This document shows positions 26,877 through 34,972 of a stretch of DNA of 64,000 nucleotides, piece after piece. Each line of letters begins with the position of its first letter. Positions within the stretch are counted from its first letter, which is position 1. The DNA comes from Adhaeribacter pallidiroseus (GTDB lineage Bacteria > Bacteroidota > Bacteroidia > Cytophagales > Hymenobacteraceae), in the NCBI RefSeq assembly GCF_003340495.1, contig NZ_QASA01000001.1, positions 4,588,001 to 4,652,000 of the forward strand, written 5' to 3'. Below the pieces are notes generated by a model. The model was not told where the DNA came from and did not search any database. It was given only the letters and a program-made list of their open reading frames with translations. Both the position numbers and the translations under genes were made by a program.

Positions 26877-26883
26877 CCTCCTT
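26877..26883 (-). promoter_or_regulatory. Strong Shine-Dalgarno site of the Asn/Asp-rich small gene
   Basis: On the minus strand AAGGAGG is followed by 5 bases and then ATG (26871-26869). It is one of only two consensus sites with a proper start codon that I noticed in the window. Confidence 0.75.
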
Positions 26884-26968
26884 TTTAAACTTTGAGTTAC
26901 TAGTAAGAATATGGATATACGGAAGCCCGGCTCAAAAGGCTAAAGATGTTGCATTAAAATCTGTTATT

Positions 26969-27265
26969 ATGGTTCTGGAAATTGCCCTGCTGGACGTAGT
27001 ACCTGCGCAAACAAGTAATTTTGAAAAAGCATTTGCCCAGGCGCAACAGATAATAGCCCGTATGCCTGGCTACGTAACACATGAACTTCAGCGCTGTCTG
27101 GAAAAAGAAAACCGGTACGCCTTATTAATAACCTGGCAAACCTTGGAAGATCATACCATTGGCTTTCGGCAATCGCCGGAATACCAGGAATGGAAAAAAT
27201 TATTGCACCACTTTTATGATCCGTTTCCGGTGGTAGAACATTTTAGAAAAGTAGCTTTACCATGA
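26969..27265 (+). CDS. Antibiotic-biosynthesis-monooxygenase (ABM) fold protein
   Basis: A 98-residue dimeric alpha/beta-barrel-type protein: MVLEIALLDVVPAQTSNFEK, YVTHELQRCLEKENRYALLI, then HTIGFRQSPEYQEWKKLLHHFYDPFPVVEHF. The spacing and the final PFPVVEHF motif are typical of ABM proteins (YgiN/HmoA relatives), which act on quinones, heme or small substrates. The frame stays open upstream to 26732, but that part would overlap the opposite-strand gene at 26593 and has a different composition, so ATG 26969 was chosen. It overlaps the following cupin gene by 4 bases (ATGA), implying translational coupling. Confidence 0.82.
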   Translation: MVLEIALLDVVPAQTSNFEKAFAQAQQIIARMPGYVTHELQRCLEKENRYALLITWQTLEDHTIGFRQSPEYQEWKKLLHHFYDPFPVVEHFRKVALP

Positions 27266-27603
27266 TTACAAGTATCGCAAACGCAGAGCATTACATCTGG
27301 GGCGACAACTGCGAAGGTTGGCACTTAGTAAAAACGCCCGCATTAAGCATTATTCAGGAACGAATGCCCGCCGACACTTCCGAGAAATTACACTATCATG
27401 CGTTGGCGCAACAGTTCTTTTTTATTCTGGCAGGTACCGCCACTTTTATCGTAGACGGAAAAACTTTTATAATTTCGGCCCCGCAAGGATTGCATATTCT
27501 GCCGGGACAAGTGCACCAAATTTTAAATCAGACCGATACAGATTTACTTTTTACTGTTACCTCGCAGCCCACCAGCCGCGGCGACCGCATAGAGGTGAAT
27601 TAA
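27262..27603 (+). CDS. Cupin-domain protein
   Basis: A 113-residue single-domain cupin. Metal-site motif 1 is visible as HYHALAQQFFFILAGTATF (two His and a Gln in place of the usual Glu position are seen by eye), and motif 2 as LHILPGQVHQILNQ. Such small cupins are often dioxygenases, isomerases or sugar-binding proteins; which one cannot be told. The start codon overlaps the stop of the ABM gene (ATGA), so the two proteins are likely made in fixed ratio. Confidence 0.85.
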   Translation: MITSIANAEHYIWGDNCEGWHLVKTPALSIIQERMPADTSEKLHYHALAQQFFFILAGTATFIVDGKTFIISAPQGLHILPGQVHQILNQTDTDLLFTVTSQPTSRGDRIEVN

Positions 27604-27675
27604 AATTTTGAAAGGTACGCCGAACTCTTTCTAACAATCCAGTAGCTTTGCTCTGTTACTTACCCCCGATGCCTT

Positions 27676-28125
27676 ATGCCGAAAGAGTTTTACTACTTTA
27701 TTGCCTTTATTGCCGGTAGCGGCATTGCCGTTCAATCGGGCGCAAACGCGCAGTTGCGGCTTTTAATCAACAATCCTTTAATTACCGCTTTAATCTCTTT
27801 TCTGGTCGGCACCATAACTTTGGTTATTCTGGTATTAACCACCGCGCACAAAGAGTTACCAACCGCACAAACATTAACGCATATTGCCTGGTGGAAATGG
27901 TTGGGTGGCATTATGGGTGCCTTTTATATTTGTTCGGTAGTGATTACGGCTCCGAAAATTGGCGCCGCTAACACCTTGGGCTTTGTAATGGCGGGGCAGT
28001 TGTTGTTTGCCGTTTTATTCGATCATTTTGGCTGGCTTGGTTTTAACATTCACGCGGTAAGTCCCATGCGCATTGTAGGGGTAGCCTTGCTCCTGCTCGG
28101 CATTTACCTGGTTCAAAAGTATTAA
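27676..28125 (+). CDS. DMT-superfamily inner membrane protein (DUF606/YdcZ-like)
   Basis: A 149-residue protein with five hydrophobic segments (FIAFIAGSGIAVQSGANAQL at the start; LITALISFLVGTITLVILVL; WWKWLGGIMGAFYICSVVI; LGFVMAGQLLFAVLFDHFGWLG; IVGVALLLLGIYLVQ at the end). The QSGANAQLR stretch and the overall length match the YdcZ/DUF606 half-size transporters. These usually work as dimers; substrate unknown. A TAGCTTTG element lies 26 bases upstream, and a strong terminator follows. Confidence 0.85.
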   Translation: MPKEFYYFIAFIAGSGIAVQSGANAQLRLLINNPLITALISFLVGTITLVILVLTTAHKELPTAQTLTHIAWWKWLGGIMGAFYICSVVITAPKIGAANTLGFVMAGQLLFAVLFDHFGWLGFNIHAVSPMRIVGVALLLLGIYLVQKY

Positions 28126-28182
28126 CAGTGAGGTACTAAACGCTGGATATTAGATTGCGGTAGTTAGATAAGGCTGATTTTA

Positions 28183-28222
28183 AAAAAGAACCGCTGCTTA
28201 CAATCAAACAGCGGTTCTTTTT
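28183..28222. terminator. Terminator downstream of the DMT-type gene
   Basis: AAAAAGAACCGCTG at 28183-28196 pairs with CAGCGGTTCTTTTT at 28209-28222 around a 12-base loop, with T or A runs on both sides. It serves the plus-strand gene and may also serve the minus-strand gene at 28282. Confidence 0.85.
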
Positions 28223-28281
28223 ATTAAAAAATTTAAAAATCTAAAGTTAACGTTCAGTAGCTAGTGCCTAACATCCAGTTG

Positions 28282-29196
28282 CTAAATTTCAAAAGAAGCC
28301 AGATTTACGAATTGTTGTACGCGCTCCTGTACTTCGGTTTCGGTTAAATTAATAATTCGTTCGGGGCCAAATTTTTCGACGCAGAACGAGGCTAAAGCCG
28401 AACCATGAATAACGGCCCGTTTCATATTTTCGAAAGAATAATCGTCGGTTTTGGCTAAGTAACCAATAAAGCCGCCCGCAAAGGTATCGCCGGCACCAGT
28501 TGGGTCAAACACTTCTTCCAGGGGCAAGGCCGGAGCAAAAAACACTTGTTCCTCGTGAAACAATAATGCCCCGTGTTCGCCTTTTTTAATAATCAAAAAC
28601 TTAGGCCCCATGGCCATAATTTTCTTAGCTGCTTTGCGTAACGAGTAATCGCCAGCCAGTTGGCGGGCTTCTTCGTCGTTAATACTAAGCACGTCTACTA
28701 GGGCAATAGTTTGCATCAAATCATCGAGGGCAATGTTCATCCAGAAATTCATGGTATCCATCACCACGAGTTTCGGGCGGTTTTTTAAACGCTCAATTAC
28801 CTGCTTTTGCACTTGCGGTGCCAGATTCCCCAGCATTAAATACGAACAATCCTGGTAACTTTCCGGAATAATCGGGTCGAAGTCGCCGAGTACGTTTAGT
28901 TCGGTTACCAAGGTTTCGCGGCTGTTCATGTCGTTAAAATAGCGGCCTTTCCAAAAAAACGATTTTTCATTTTCTTTAATCTGCAAGCCTTCGGTATTAA
29001 CGCCATGTTCCTGCATCATAGCGATATCCGATTGCAAAAAATCACCCCCTACTACCGATACCAGGTTGATGGGTTTCACAAAATTTGAAGCGGCTAGCGC
29101 AATAAACATACCCGCACCACCTAAAATTTTATCGGTTTTACCGAAAGGAGTTTCCAGGGCATCGAACGCCACTGACCCAATTACTAATAAACTCAT
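28282..29196 (-). CDS. PfkB-family carbohydrate kinase
   Basis: A 304-residue ribokinase-fold kinase. The N-terminal VIGSVAFDALETPFGK and GGAGMFIALAASNF form the sugar-side glycine motif, and DPTGAGDTFAGGFIGYL carries the catalytic Asp and anion hole. Substrate is not clear: the protein differs from the KDG kinase at 9681 and has adenosine-kinase-like features (MLGNLAP, NDEEARQL). It is monocistronic in appearance, with a candidate CAAAATTA (TAATTTTG on the minus strand) 43 bases upstream of its ATG. Confidence 0.85.
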   Translation of the reverse strand: MSLLVIGSVAFDALETPFGKTDKILGGAGMFIALAASNFVKPINLVSVVGGDFLQSDIAMMQEHGVNTEGLQIKENEKSFFWKGRYFNDMNSRETLVTELNVLGDFDPIIPESYQDCSYLMLGNLAPQVQKQVIERLKNRPKLVVMDTMNFWMNIALDDLMQTIALVDVLSINDEEARQLAGDYSLRKAAKKIMAMGPKFLIIKKGEHGALLFHEEQVFFAPALPLEEVFDPTGAGDTFAGGFIGYLAKTDDYSFENMKRAVIHGSALASFCVEKFGPERIINLTETEVQERVQQFVNLASFEI

Positions 29197-29434
29197 TCTA
29201 TAATTTTATTTTTTAAATTCGGAATGCAAAGCAAAGGGCAAAATTAGAATATTAATCAATATTTAATCTTAATCTGCTTTTTTAAGCAACAATTAAATTA
29301 TCAGCTAACCACTTAACCCCAATACAGAACAGGTATCCAGCAAAGTACCAGCTATAACTAAAGGAGGTCAATCTGGCCAACACCTTAACTTGTACCAGTT
29401 TTTTTTAAATTTCGGCCCGGCGACCAGTAACATT

Positions 29435-31240
29435 TTACTTACCATTCATCCAGGCAGCTACTATTTTTGATTGTTCCTTCGAAGGCTTGTCACTCAGGCT
29501 GATTTTGTAACTGCGCACTTCGGAGGGTACCAGCGGAAATTCTAGATGAAGCATTTGCCCGTCGCGGTTCACGAGTAAACTGATGGGCTGGCCCGGCCTG
29601 GCTCCTACCAGCGATTGATTCACGTCGTCGGTGATACGGTAGCCGTTTAAAGCCAGAATTTCGTCGTTTACGTTTAAACCGCCTTTCCAGGCGCTGCCAT
29701 CCCGCACCACCGCGGTAACGAGTTGCCGCCCGCTTGTCAAGGCAACTTTGGCTCCTAAATTAGCGTCTTGTTTTCCGGCATTTTGGTTCACAACATTTAA
29801 ACCTGCATAACCAAAGAAAGTAGCGTAAGCAGGGGTTTTAATTCCGTAAATGTAATCGCTGAAAAAGGCATCGAGTTTACTGCCGGCTACTTGTTCGGCG
29901 GCTTGTTTAAACTCTGCATCGGTAAATCCGCGATCTAGTTTTTTGTAATACTGCTGGTACAACTGGCGCATTACATCATCCAAACTTTTCTGTCCGTTGG
30001 TACGATGCAAAATTTCTAAGTTTAATAATAAGCCAATCACCGCGCCCTTGGAGTAATAAGAAGTACCCGCGTTAGCCGAGTTTTCGTTGGGCCGGTAATA
30101 CTTAATCCAAGCATCAAAGCTCGACTCGGCGGCTGATTGCACCCGTACGCCCGGAGCATTTTCCAAAGCGCTTATTTCTTCTGCCAGAGTAGCCAAGTAT
30201 TGTTCGTTCCCTAAAAAACCGCTACGCCGTAAAATTACATTGGCGTAATAACTGGTAAACCCTTCCGAAACCCACAACAAATTGGTGTAGGTTTCGGCGT
30301 CGTAATTAAAAGGACCTAAACCAACGGGGCGTAAGCGCTTTACGTTCCAAAGATGAAAATACTCGTGCGCCGCTAAGCCCAAAATAGAATTATAACCGGC
30401 CACGGTGCTATAGCCCCATTTTTTAACCTGCAAGGTAGTCGAAAACTTATGTTCTAGGCCACCACCTCCCACGGGTAGATTATGAATAATAAATAAATAC
30501 CGGTCGAGCGGCGATTCTCCCATAATCTGGATGGCGGTAGCAGTGATTTTTTTTAAATCGGCTAAAAATCTTTCCTTATTGGCGTTGGATTCTCCGAACA
30601 TGGCTACCCGGTGCGGAATACCATTTACCTCAAACTGCCATACTTCGTGGTTGCCAATTTCAATCGGCGAATCTACTACCTCGTCGTAATTAGCAGCCCG
30701 GAAAGTAAAAGGCTGGTTACCCACGGCCGGTAACGCTGTAGAGACTACTTTCCAATCTTTATAAGGAACTACCTTAATTTCAGAAGCTTCGTTTTGCAGG
30801 CCATCCGGGTACATAAACATACTGGCTCCGTTTACATAGCCATGCTCCGCATTTAAGAAGCTGGTTCGTACGGTTAGTTCAAAGGCATATACCTGGTACG
30901 TTACTTTTACCTGCGGTGCTTTTGCCGCATATACCCGCCAGGTATTTTTCGTTATTTTTTCAAACCGAATGGGTTGGTTGCCGGCAGTAGCGGTAAATGC
31001 TTCTACGTTCTTGGCATATTCGCGTACTAAGTAAGAGCCCGGCGTCCAGACCGGCATTTTTACATCCAGGTACTCTTTTCCGGGATTGTCGAAAATTAAT
31101 TCTACCGTAAAATAATGGGTTTGGGGCTCAGGCATGCTTAAGGTGTAATTAACCTTAGCAATGGCCCAAAGTTTGACCGGAACAATTAAAAAAATTAAAA
31201 AAAGTACGGAAAAGCATACTATTCGGAAGCGTTGAAACAT
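29435..31240 (-). CDS. M61-family metallopeptidase with PDZ domain, exported
   Basis: A 601-residue paralogue of the protein at 24756 with a signal peptide (FRIVCFSVLFLIFLIVPVKLWA). The zinc motif is HEYFH followed by LWNVKRLRP, the third ligand Glu lies in WVSEGFTSYY, and the C-terminal PDZ-like part shows GSAWKGGLNVNDEILALNGY. The open frame extends to 31339, but that longer start would leave only 6 bases to the divergent NlpC/P60 gene and gives a poor signal peptide, so the Met at 31240 was chosen. It probably works in the periplasm on peptides with small N-terminal residues, as known for the family. Confidence 0.9.
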   Translation of the reverse strand: MFQRFRIVCFSVLFLIFLIVPVKLWAIAKVNYTLSMPEPQTHYFTVELIFDNPGKEYLDVKMPVWTPGSYLVREYAKNVEAFTATAGNQPIRFEKITKNTWRVYAAKAPQVKVTYQVYAFELTVRTSFLNAEHGYVNGASMFMYPDGLQNEASEIKVVPYKDWKVVSTALPAVGNQPFTFRAANYDEVVDSPIEIGNHEVWQFEVNGIPHRVAMFGESNANKERFLADLKKITATAIQIMGESPLDRYLFIIHNLPVGGGGLEHKFSTTLQVKKWGYSTVAGYNSILGLAAHEYFHLWNVKRLRPVGLGPFNYDAETYTNLLWVSEGFTSYYANVILRRSGFLGNEQYLATLAEEISALENAPGVRVQSAAESSFDAWIKYYRPNENSANAGTSYYSKGAVIGLLLNLEILHRTNGQKSLDDVMRQLYQQYYKKLDRGFTDAEFKQAAEQVAGSKLDAFFSDYIYGIKTPAYATFFGYAGLNVVNQNAGKQDANLGAKVALTSGRQLVTAVVRDGSAWKGGLNVNDEILALNGYRITDDVNQSLVGARPGQPISLLVNRDGQMLHLEFPLVPSEVRSYKISLSDKPSKEQSKIVAAWMNGK

Positions 31241-31345
31241 GGGAAGTAAGAAATAAAGCAAGCTTTTAGTTAAAATTTTTAAAATAAAAGAGCAAGAAAA
31301 AATAGTTGTACGGTTATAGATTACCCGCGACTTACTCATAAAGAA

Positions 31346-31951
31346 ATGAAACTAATCTGGGTACTTTTTGGCATTACATTACTGGCGCTGGTAGCTTACG
31401 GCTTCTGGCGTCCGGCAAATATACGGGACACCAACGGAGATTCCAGAGAAATGCCCACTGAAACCAAAAACTCCTTCCTTAAATCAACCAACTATTCAAC
31501 AAATGCCGATACCCGAGAGGCCTCCAAGTTGTATAAAAATTATAAAGGAGAACTTTCTATTACTGCTTTACGGGACAGCTTGGTGCAGTTTGCCCAACAA
31601 CACCAGGGATTGCCCTACCAAGAAGCCGGATTAAAGCCCACGGGTTTCGACTGCTCCGGATTTGTACAGTACACGTTTGCTCATTTTGGGTTAGAAGTAC
31701 CGCATTCCTCCGCCTTATTAGCCAAAGAAGGCGAGCCAGTGCCCTTATCAGCAGGTCGGAAAGCCGATCTAGTTATTTTTACGGGAACTACCATCGCCGA
31801 CCGTACTCCCGGCCACGTCGGCATTGTAGTGAATAACGGCGTTAACGGATTGGAATTTATTCACGCCTCCTCGAATGGCGGGGTAAAAATCAGCAAAGTT
31901 GACTCTACCGGGTATGCACAACGTTTTTTGCAAGTGCGCCGCGTATTGTAG
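31346..31951 (+). CDS. NlpC/P60-family cell-wall peptidase
   Basis: A 201-residue protein. An N-terminal hydrophobic segment (LIWVLFGITLLALVAYGFW) serves as signal or anchor, then a linker and the NlpC/P60 domain from about residue 80. The catalytic Cys is in GFDCSGFVQYTF, the His in PGHVGIVVNN, and the third polar residue is probably His in FIHASSNGGV. These papain-like enzymes cut peptidoglycan stem peptides. The gene is divergent from the exported M61 peptidase, 105 bases away with the chosen start. Confidence 0.92.
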   Translation: MKLIWVLFGITLLALVAYGFWRPANIRDTNGDSREMPTETKNSFLKSTNYSTNADTREASKLYKNYKGELSITALRDSLVQFAQQHQGLPYQEAGLKPTGFDCSGFVQYTFAHFGLEVPHSSALLAKEGEPVPLSAGRKADLVIFTGTTIADRTPGHVGIVVNNGVNGLEFIHASSNGGVKISKVDSTGYAQRFLQVRRVL

Positions 31952-32037
31952 TGCGGATACAACGAAAAGCGAAAACCAACGAATGACCAACCGGGCTTTT
32001 TTAAATTTTGGTGGATGAACCAGGTGAATTAAGGCAC

Positions 32038-32072
32038 AAAAAAGCCTGCCTGCTTTAGGAAGCAGGCAGGCT
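32038..32072 (-). terminator. Minus-strand terminator facing the candidate micro-gene
   Basis: AGCCTGCCTGCTT at 32043-32055 pairs perfectly with AAGCAGGCAGGCT at 32060-32072. The T run lies on the minus strand (A run 32038-32043 on plus), so it ends transcription from the right. The only candidate gene there is the micro-ORF at 32175. Confidence 0.8.
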
Positions 32073-32174
32073 ATAAATCCTTTAAAATCTTACCAAGTTA
32101 CCGACTGTTTCCAGACCAGTGATCCTTTCAGACCTTAAAAAATAATGTTCATCTGTTTTGCCGGTAATACCGAA

Positions 32175-32243
32175 TTACAACAGACCTCCGTTGAAGGATA
32201 CAACATTATTCAAACCTGATAAAATTTGTTTGGGACTAGACAT
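32175..32243 (-). CDS. Candidate 22-residue micro-protein or leader peptide
   Basis: The minus strand reads ATG at 32243-32241 and 22 codons to TAA at 32177-32175: MSSPKQILSGLN then NVVSFNGGLL. AAGGAGG (32255-32249) sits 5 bases upstream of the ATG, a perfect anti-SD match in a genome that hardly uses such sites, and a minus-strand terminator lies about 100 bases downstream. That combination argues for a real short transcript. It could be a small protein, a peptide precursor with a Gly-Gly near its end, or a leader. No homologue can be named. Confidence 0.5.
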   Translation of the reverse strand: MSSPKQILSGLNNVVSFNGGLL

Positions 32244-32248
32244 TTGTA

Positions 32249-32255
32249 CCTCCTT
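32249..32255 (-). promoter_or_regulatory. Consensus Shine-Dalgarno site of the micro-ORF
   Basis: AAGGAGG on the minus strand, 5 bases before the ATG at 32243. It matches the 16S anti-SD over seven bases. Confidence 0.7.
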
Positions 32256-32863
32256 TCTTTAAATCCGACATATCTTACCGGGTTTGCCAAGCACCTTATG
32301 GCGCGGCCGGTAAGCCGTAGCACTCACTACTATTTTATAAAGTTAAATTTTATTCAGAAGGTTCAAAAGTAATTTGGTAATTTTTTATAAATATTTTTGG
32401 AACCTAAACACTATCAATTACTTAAAATTTATAATTATTTACGGCCAGATTAATCTAAAACATCAAATAAATACAAGCTGTTGAAAACTAGAAAGTTATA
32501 ATTAATTGAGATTTAAAAAATAAACCGTACTTCTAAATTCACTGTAATTTCTATTTCTATGATATTTTAATAGCAGAATAAGACTACAGGTAGCTAACCT
32601 TTATTCTTGCAAACTTTCCTTCCCGTAAGTAAGTTGCATAGGTACGCCTATCCTAAATGAATTAAGTTTCACAAGCATTATCGAAAGAGAGATAACAAAG
32701 CAGAGAACTGTACCGGAAAAAGGAGCGCCAGATTTGTTCTTTCTGATGCACTCGGGTATTTCAGAGTAGTAAGCCTCTAATTTACCGGTTTAGAATAAGT
32801 AAATAAACCAGCCCTGGAGCCTTGTTGCTTGGAAATTGACGGGTAGTTATCTATATTTCCTAC

Positions 32864-32871
32864 TAAATTTG
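32864..32871 (+). promoter_or_regulatory. Candidate -7 element for the DUF2147 gene
   Basis: TAAATTTG matches TAnnTTTG 13 bases before the ATG at 32885. TTG at 32836-32838 is 25 bases upstream, longer than the usual spacing, so the match is partial. Confidence 0.4.
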
Positions 32872-32884
32872 GAAAAATACACGT

Positions 32885-33322
32885 ATGAAAAACTTGTTAT
32901 TAGTGTTGGTGCTTTTTTTAGCTGTAAGTAAACTAGCAATTGCTCAAACGGCTGATAATACGCCCGTTGGCACTTGGACCAACGAAGATAAAGAAGCCCG
33001 ATTCGAAATATACAAATGTGGCAGTAAGTTGTGCGGCAAAATAGTTTGGCTGAAAGAACCTTTACGCGATGGAAAACCCAAACTGGACCGTTCTAACCCG
33101 GATAAGAATTTACAAAACCGGCCTATTTTGGGATTGATTTTTATGCAGAATTTTGAATCTGATAGTGATAACAAGTGGGATAATGGTACTATTTACGATC
33201 CTAAAAGCGGTAAAACGTATTCTTGCTACATGAAAGTTTTAAGTAAAGACCAAATGGAAGTAAAAGGCTACATTGGCATCTCGCTTATTGGTCGTACGCA
33301 AAACTGGGTGCGGGTAAAGTAA
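32885..33322 (+). CDS. DUF2147-family secreted protein
   Basis: A 145-residue protein with a signal peptide (LLLVLVLFLAVSKLAIA, cleaved before QTADN). The mature part starts GTWTNEDKEARFEIYKCG, continues KLCGKIVWLKEP, and has GTIYDPKSGKTYSCYMK and GYIGISLIGRTQNWVRV, the conserved DUF2147 blocks. The two Cys at KCG..LCG are typical. Proteins of this family are periplasmic or outer-membrane-associated with no proven function. The gene is followed by a 19-bp-stem terminator shared with the convergent Gre-like gene. Confidence 0.9.
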   Translation: MKNLLLVLVLFLAVSKLAIAQTADNTPVGTWTNEDKEARFEIYKCGSKLCGKIVWLKEPLRDGKPKLDRSNPDKNLQNRPILGLIFMQNFESDSDNKWDNGTIYDPKSGKTYSCYMKVLSKDQMEVKGYIGISLIGRTQNWVRVK

Positions 33323-33337
33323 AACCATTCTGTTCTT

Positions 33338-33386
33338 GCATAAAGCAAAAGGGGAGTCGTTTTAGCGCTCCCCTTTTGCTTTATGC
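33338..33386. terminator. Bidirectional terminator with a 19-bp perfect stem
   Basis: The arm 33338-33356 (core AAAAGGGGAG) is the exact reverse complement of 33368-33386 (core CTCCCCTTTT), with an 11-base loop. It lies between the convergent DUF2147 and Gre-like genes. Confidence 0.88.
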
Positions 33387-33425
33387 AGCTTTGCCATTCT
33401 TTTATGAGCGCTGCATGTAAAAAAT

Positions 33426-33896
33426 TTAAAAAACTTCTTCAATGTGGTATTGCTTGTCCCGGAAAGTAAAAGTATCGCCGCTTGTTTTATCGGCCATAGC
33501 TTTAAAAATAGGCGACATAGTAGAGATAGCAAAGTATTTTTCGCCATTTAAATTAATCTCGCCTACACTCGCCGAAACGAAATATTTCTGCAGATTAGTA
33601 TGTACTACCGAGCCCAGGGTAATTACTTTATTTTCTTTGGTAGCCACAATACGCTTTAAAATGGCTAAACCCGTAATAGCTTCATCCATTTGCTTGGCAA
33701 ACATATCGCGCTGAATCTGGCAGGCTTCCCGAAACGATTCAAATTTATCCTCGATACCGGCTCCTTGGTGTTCGTTCGCACTTTCCTGTGCCTCATCCAT
33801 AGCGCTTTTAGCCGTTTGAATTTGCACATTCTGGATGCGCAGGCATTCGCCGAGTAAACGTTGTTTTAACTCTAAATTTTTCGACGTTACTAACAT
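33426..33896 (-). CDS. GreA/GreB-like protein
   Basis: A 156-residue protein. The first 75 residues form a helical coiled coil, comparable to the Gre N-terminal hairpin. The C-terminal half has VITLGSVVHTNLQKYFVSASVG, then SPIFKAMADKTSGDTFTFRD, matching the Gre C-terminal domain where GS.V and SP..KAL..K..GD are conserved. The Gre cleavage factors insert into RNA polymerase. This version is common in Bacteroidota and is often called a hypothetical or 3-oxoacyl-ACP-synthase-like protein; the tip acidic pair needed for cleavage is not clearly present, so it may bind RNA polymerase without cleavage activity. Confidence 0.78.
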   Translation of the reverse strand: MLVTSKNLELKQRLLGECLRIQNVQIQTAKSAMDEAQESANEHQGAGIEDKFESFREACQIQRDMFAKQMDEAITGLAILKRIVATKENKVITLGSVVHTNLQKYFVSASVGEINLNGEKYFAISTMSPIFKAMADKTSGDTFTFRDKQYHIEEVF

Positions 33897-34227
33897 AATT
33901 TAAACTAATTGCTTTTATCTATTCTATTTATTTTTACAGCCGGCAAAAGGAAAATATAATACTGAAATTTTAAAAAATCGTTTCGTGATGTAAATTAAAT
34001 GTAAACGAAACAACTACACTATTTTATTTTAGGCCGTACGTTTTTATTAATGGCACGATGTTTATTTGGCGAACAGTAGAACCGCTGCAGAAAATGTAAA
34101 CTTACTTAATGTGTTTTTAGAGCATAACTGCTTACCGAACTAAACTTCTTGAAGCTATTTATGAGCTATTGTTAAGTAAGTGTTAAACTATTTAAACCCG
34201 GAAATGTTATTTAAATTACACAGCTGA
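33897..34227. other. Intergenic spacer, divergent promoters expected
   Basis: A 331-base AT-rich spacer between the minus-strand Gre-like gene and the plus-strand unknown gene. I see no hairpin terminator, RNA gene or ORF, and no complete promoter consensus. Confidence 0.5.
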
Positions 34228-34845
34228 ATGTTTGGCTTTAATTGGGAAAGGGCTTTGTTACACACTTTTAAATATCTTTTCGGAAAAAGCAAAGAGTCGT
34301 TAGCAACTTGTAAACGCCAGTTGGGGTTTACCCGTGCTGACCAGAAAGCTTATGCCCTTTGGCTTCAACAAAAAACGTATTTAAACTGGACCCCTGATTT
34401 GTTTAAAGCGTACCATTTCGCTAAAGCCGGTATCCGGCCTTCTTATAAACTCGAACGCCTGCAACAACCCGGCACCAATGGGGTGATTTTTTTCTTTGAT
34501 GACCGTATTGGCGAACAGAATTTCCGTTTTTTGCACGAATTATTTAAAGATCAGGTCATGCAACTGGGTTATCGCTTACACGCCGCCGATATTCGTACTA
34601 ATCAGAAAGATAATGTATTTGAAACTATCCATAAGTATTACTTCACACCTCCGCCTACTTGTTTAAACAACAGTGCCATTTGCAATCAGCTTTACGGGAA
34701 TGTAAGTATAGATTATATTGTGTTGGATGCGCAGCCTTCTTTTATCCGCATTATTGCTAATTCTTACCTGAACGGTGCTTTTTCTACCGCCCAGCCTTTT
34801 GATGAATTACTACAGTACTTGTTAGTACAGCCCTCGGCAAAGTAA
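34228..34845 (+). CDS. Hypothetical protein, 205 residues
   Basis: A soluble protein of unknown family. It begins MFGFNWERALLHTFKYLFGK, is basic in its first third and mixed alpha/beta after (GVIFFFDDRIGEQNFRFLHE; VSIDYIVLDAQPSFIRIIAN). There is no signal peptide or membrane helix. Composition and codon use match neighbouring genes. It precedes the gliding-motility-type gene by 127 bases in the same direction, but the function of neither suggests a link. Confidence 0.7.
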   Translation: MFGFNWERALLHTFKYLFGKSKESLATCKRQLGFTRADQKAYALWLQQKTYLNWTPDLFKAYHFAKAGIRPSYKLERLQQPGTNGVIFFFDDRIGEQNFRFLHELFKDQVMQLGYRLHAADIRTNQKDNVFETIHKYYFTPPPTCLNNSAICNQLYGNVSIDYIVLDAQPSFIRIIANSYLNGAFSTAQPFDELLQYLLVQPSAK

Positions 34846-34972
34846 AGCCTACCCTTACTAGTTGCCATAAACCGCAGATCTAAGCAGATTTTGCTTTCTT
34901 TAATTTGCTGCATTTAAACAGTTTTTATTAAAAATTTTAGTAGTTTAGTCCTGTATTCTAGTTTTTTAGTAC

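Larger units (their letters stand above)
31952..32884. other. Long intergenic region with terminator, candidate micro-gene and AT-rich stretch
   Basis: A 930-base stretch without a normal gene. It holds a minus-strand terminator (32038-32072), a candidate 22-codon gene with a consensus ribosome site (32175-32243), then about 500 AT-rich bases in which I see nothing recognisable until a possible TAAATTTG element (32864-32871) for the DUF2147 gene. Confidence 0.6.

Noticed and set aside
26732-26968. 5' extension of the ABM gene's open frame
   Set aside because: It overlaps the opposite-strand gene at 26593 and has a different composition; the ABM fold begins at the Met encoded at 26969.
29358-29372. 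AAAGGAGG on the plus strand in the spacer between two minus-strand genes
   Set aside because: No start codon follows within a useful distance, so it is not a translation site.
31241-31339. Longer start of the exported M61 gene
   Set aside because: It would leave 6 bases to the divergent gene and give a poor signal peptide; the Met at 31240 gives a normal one.
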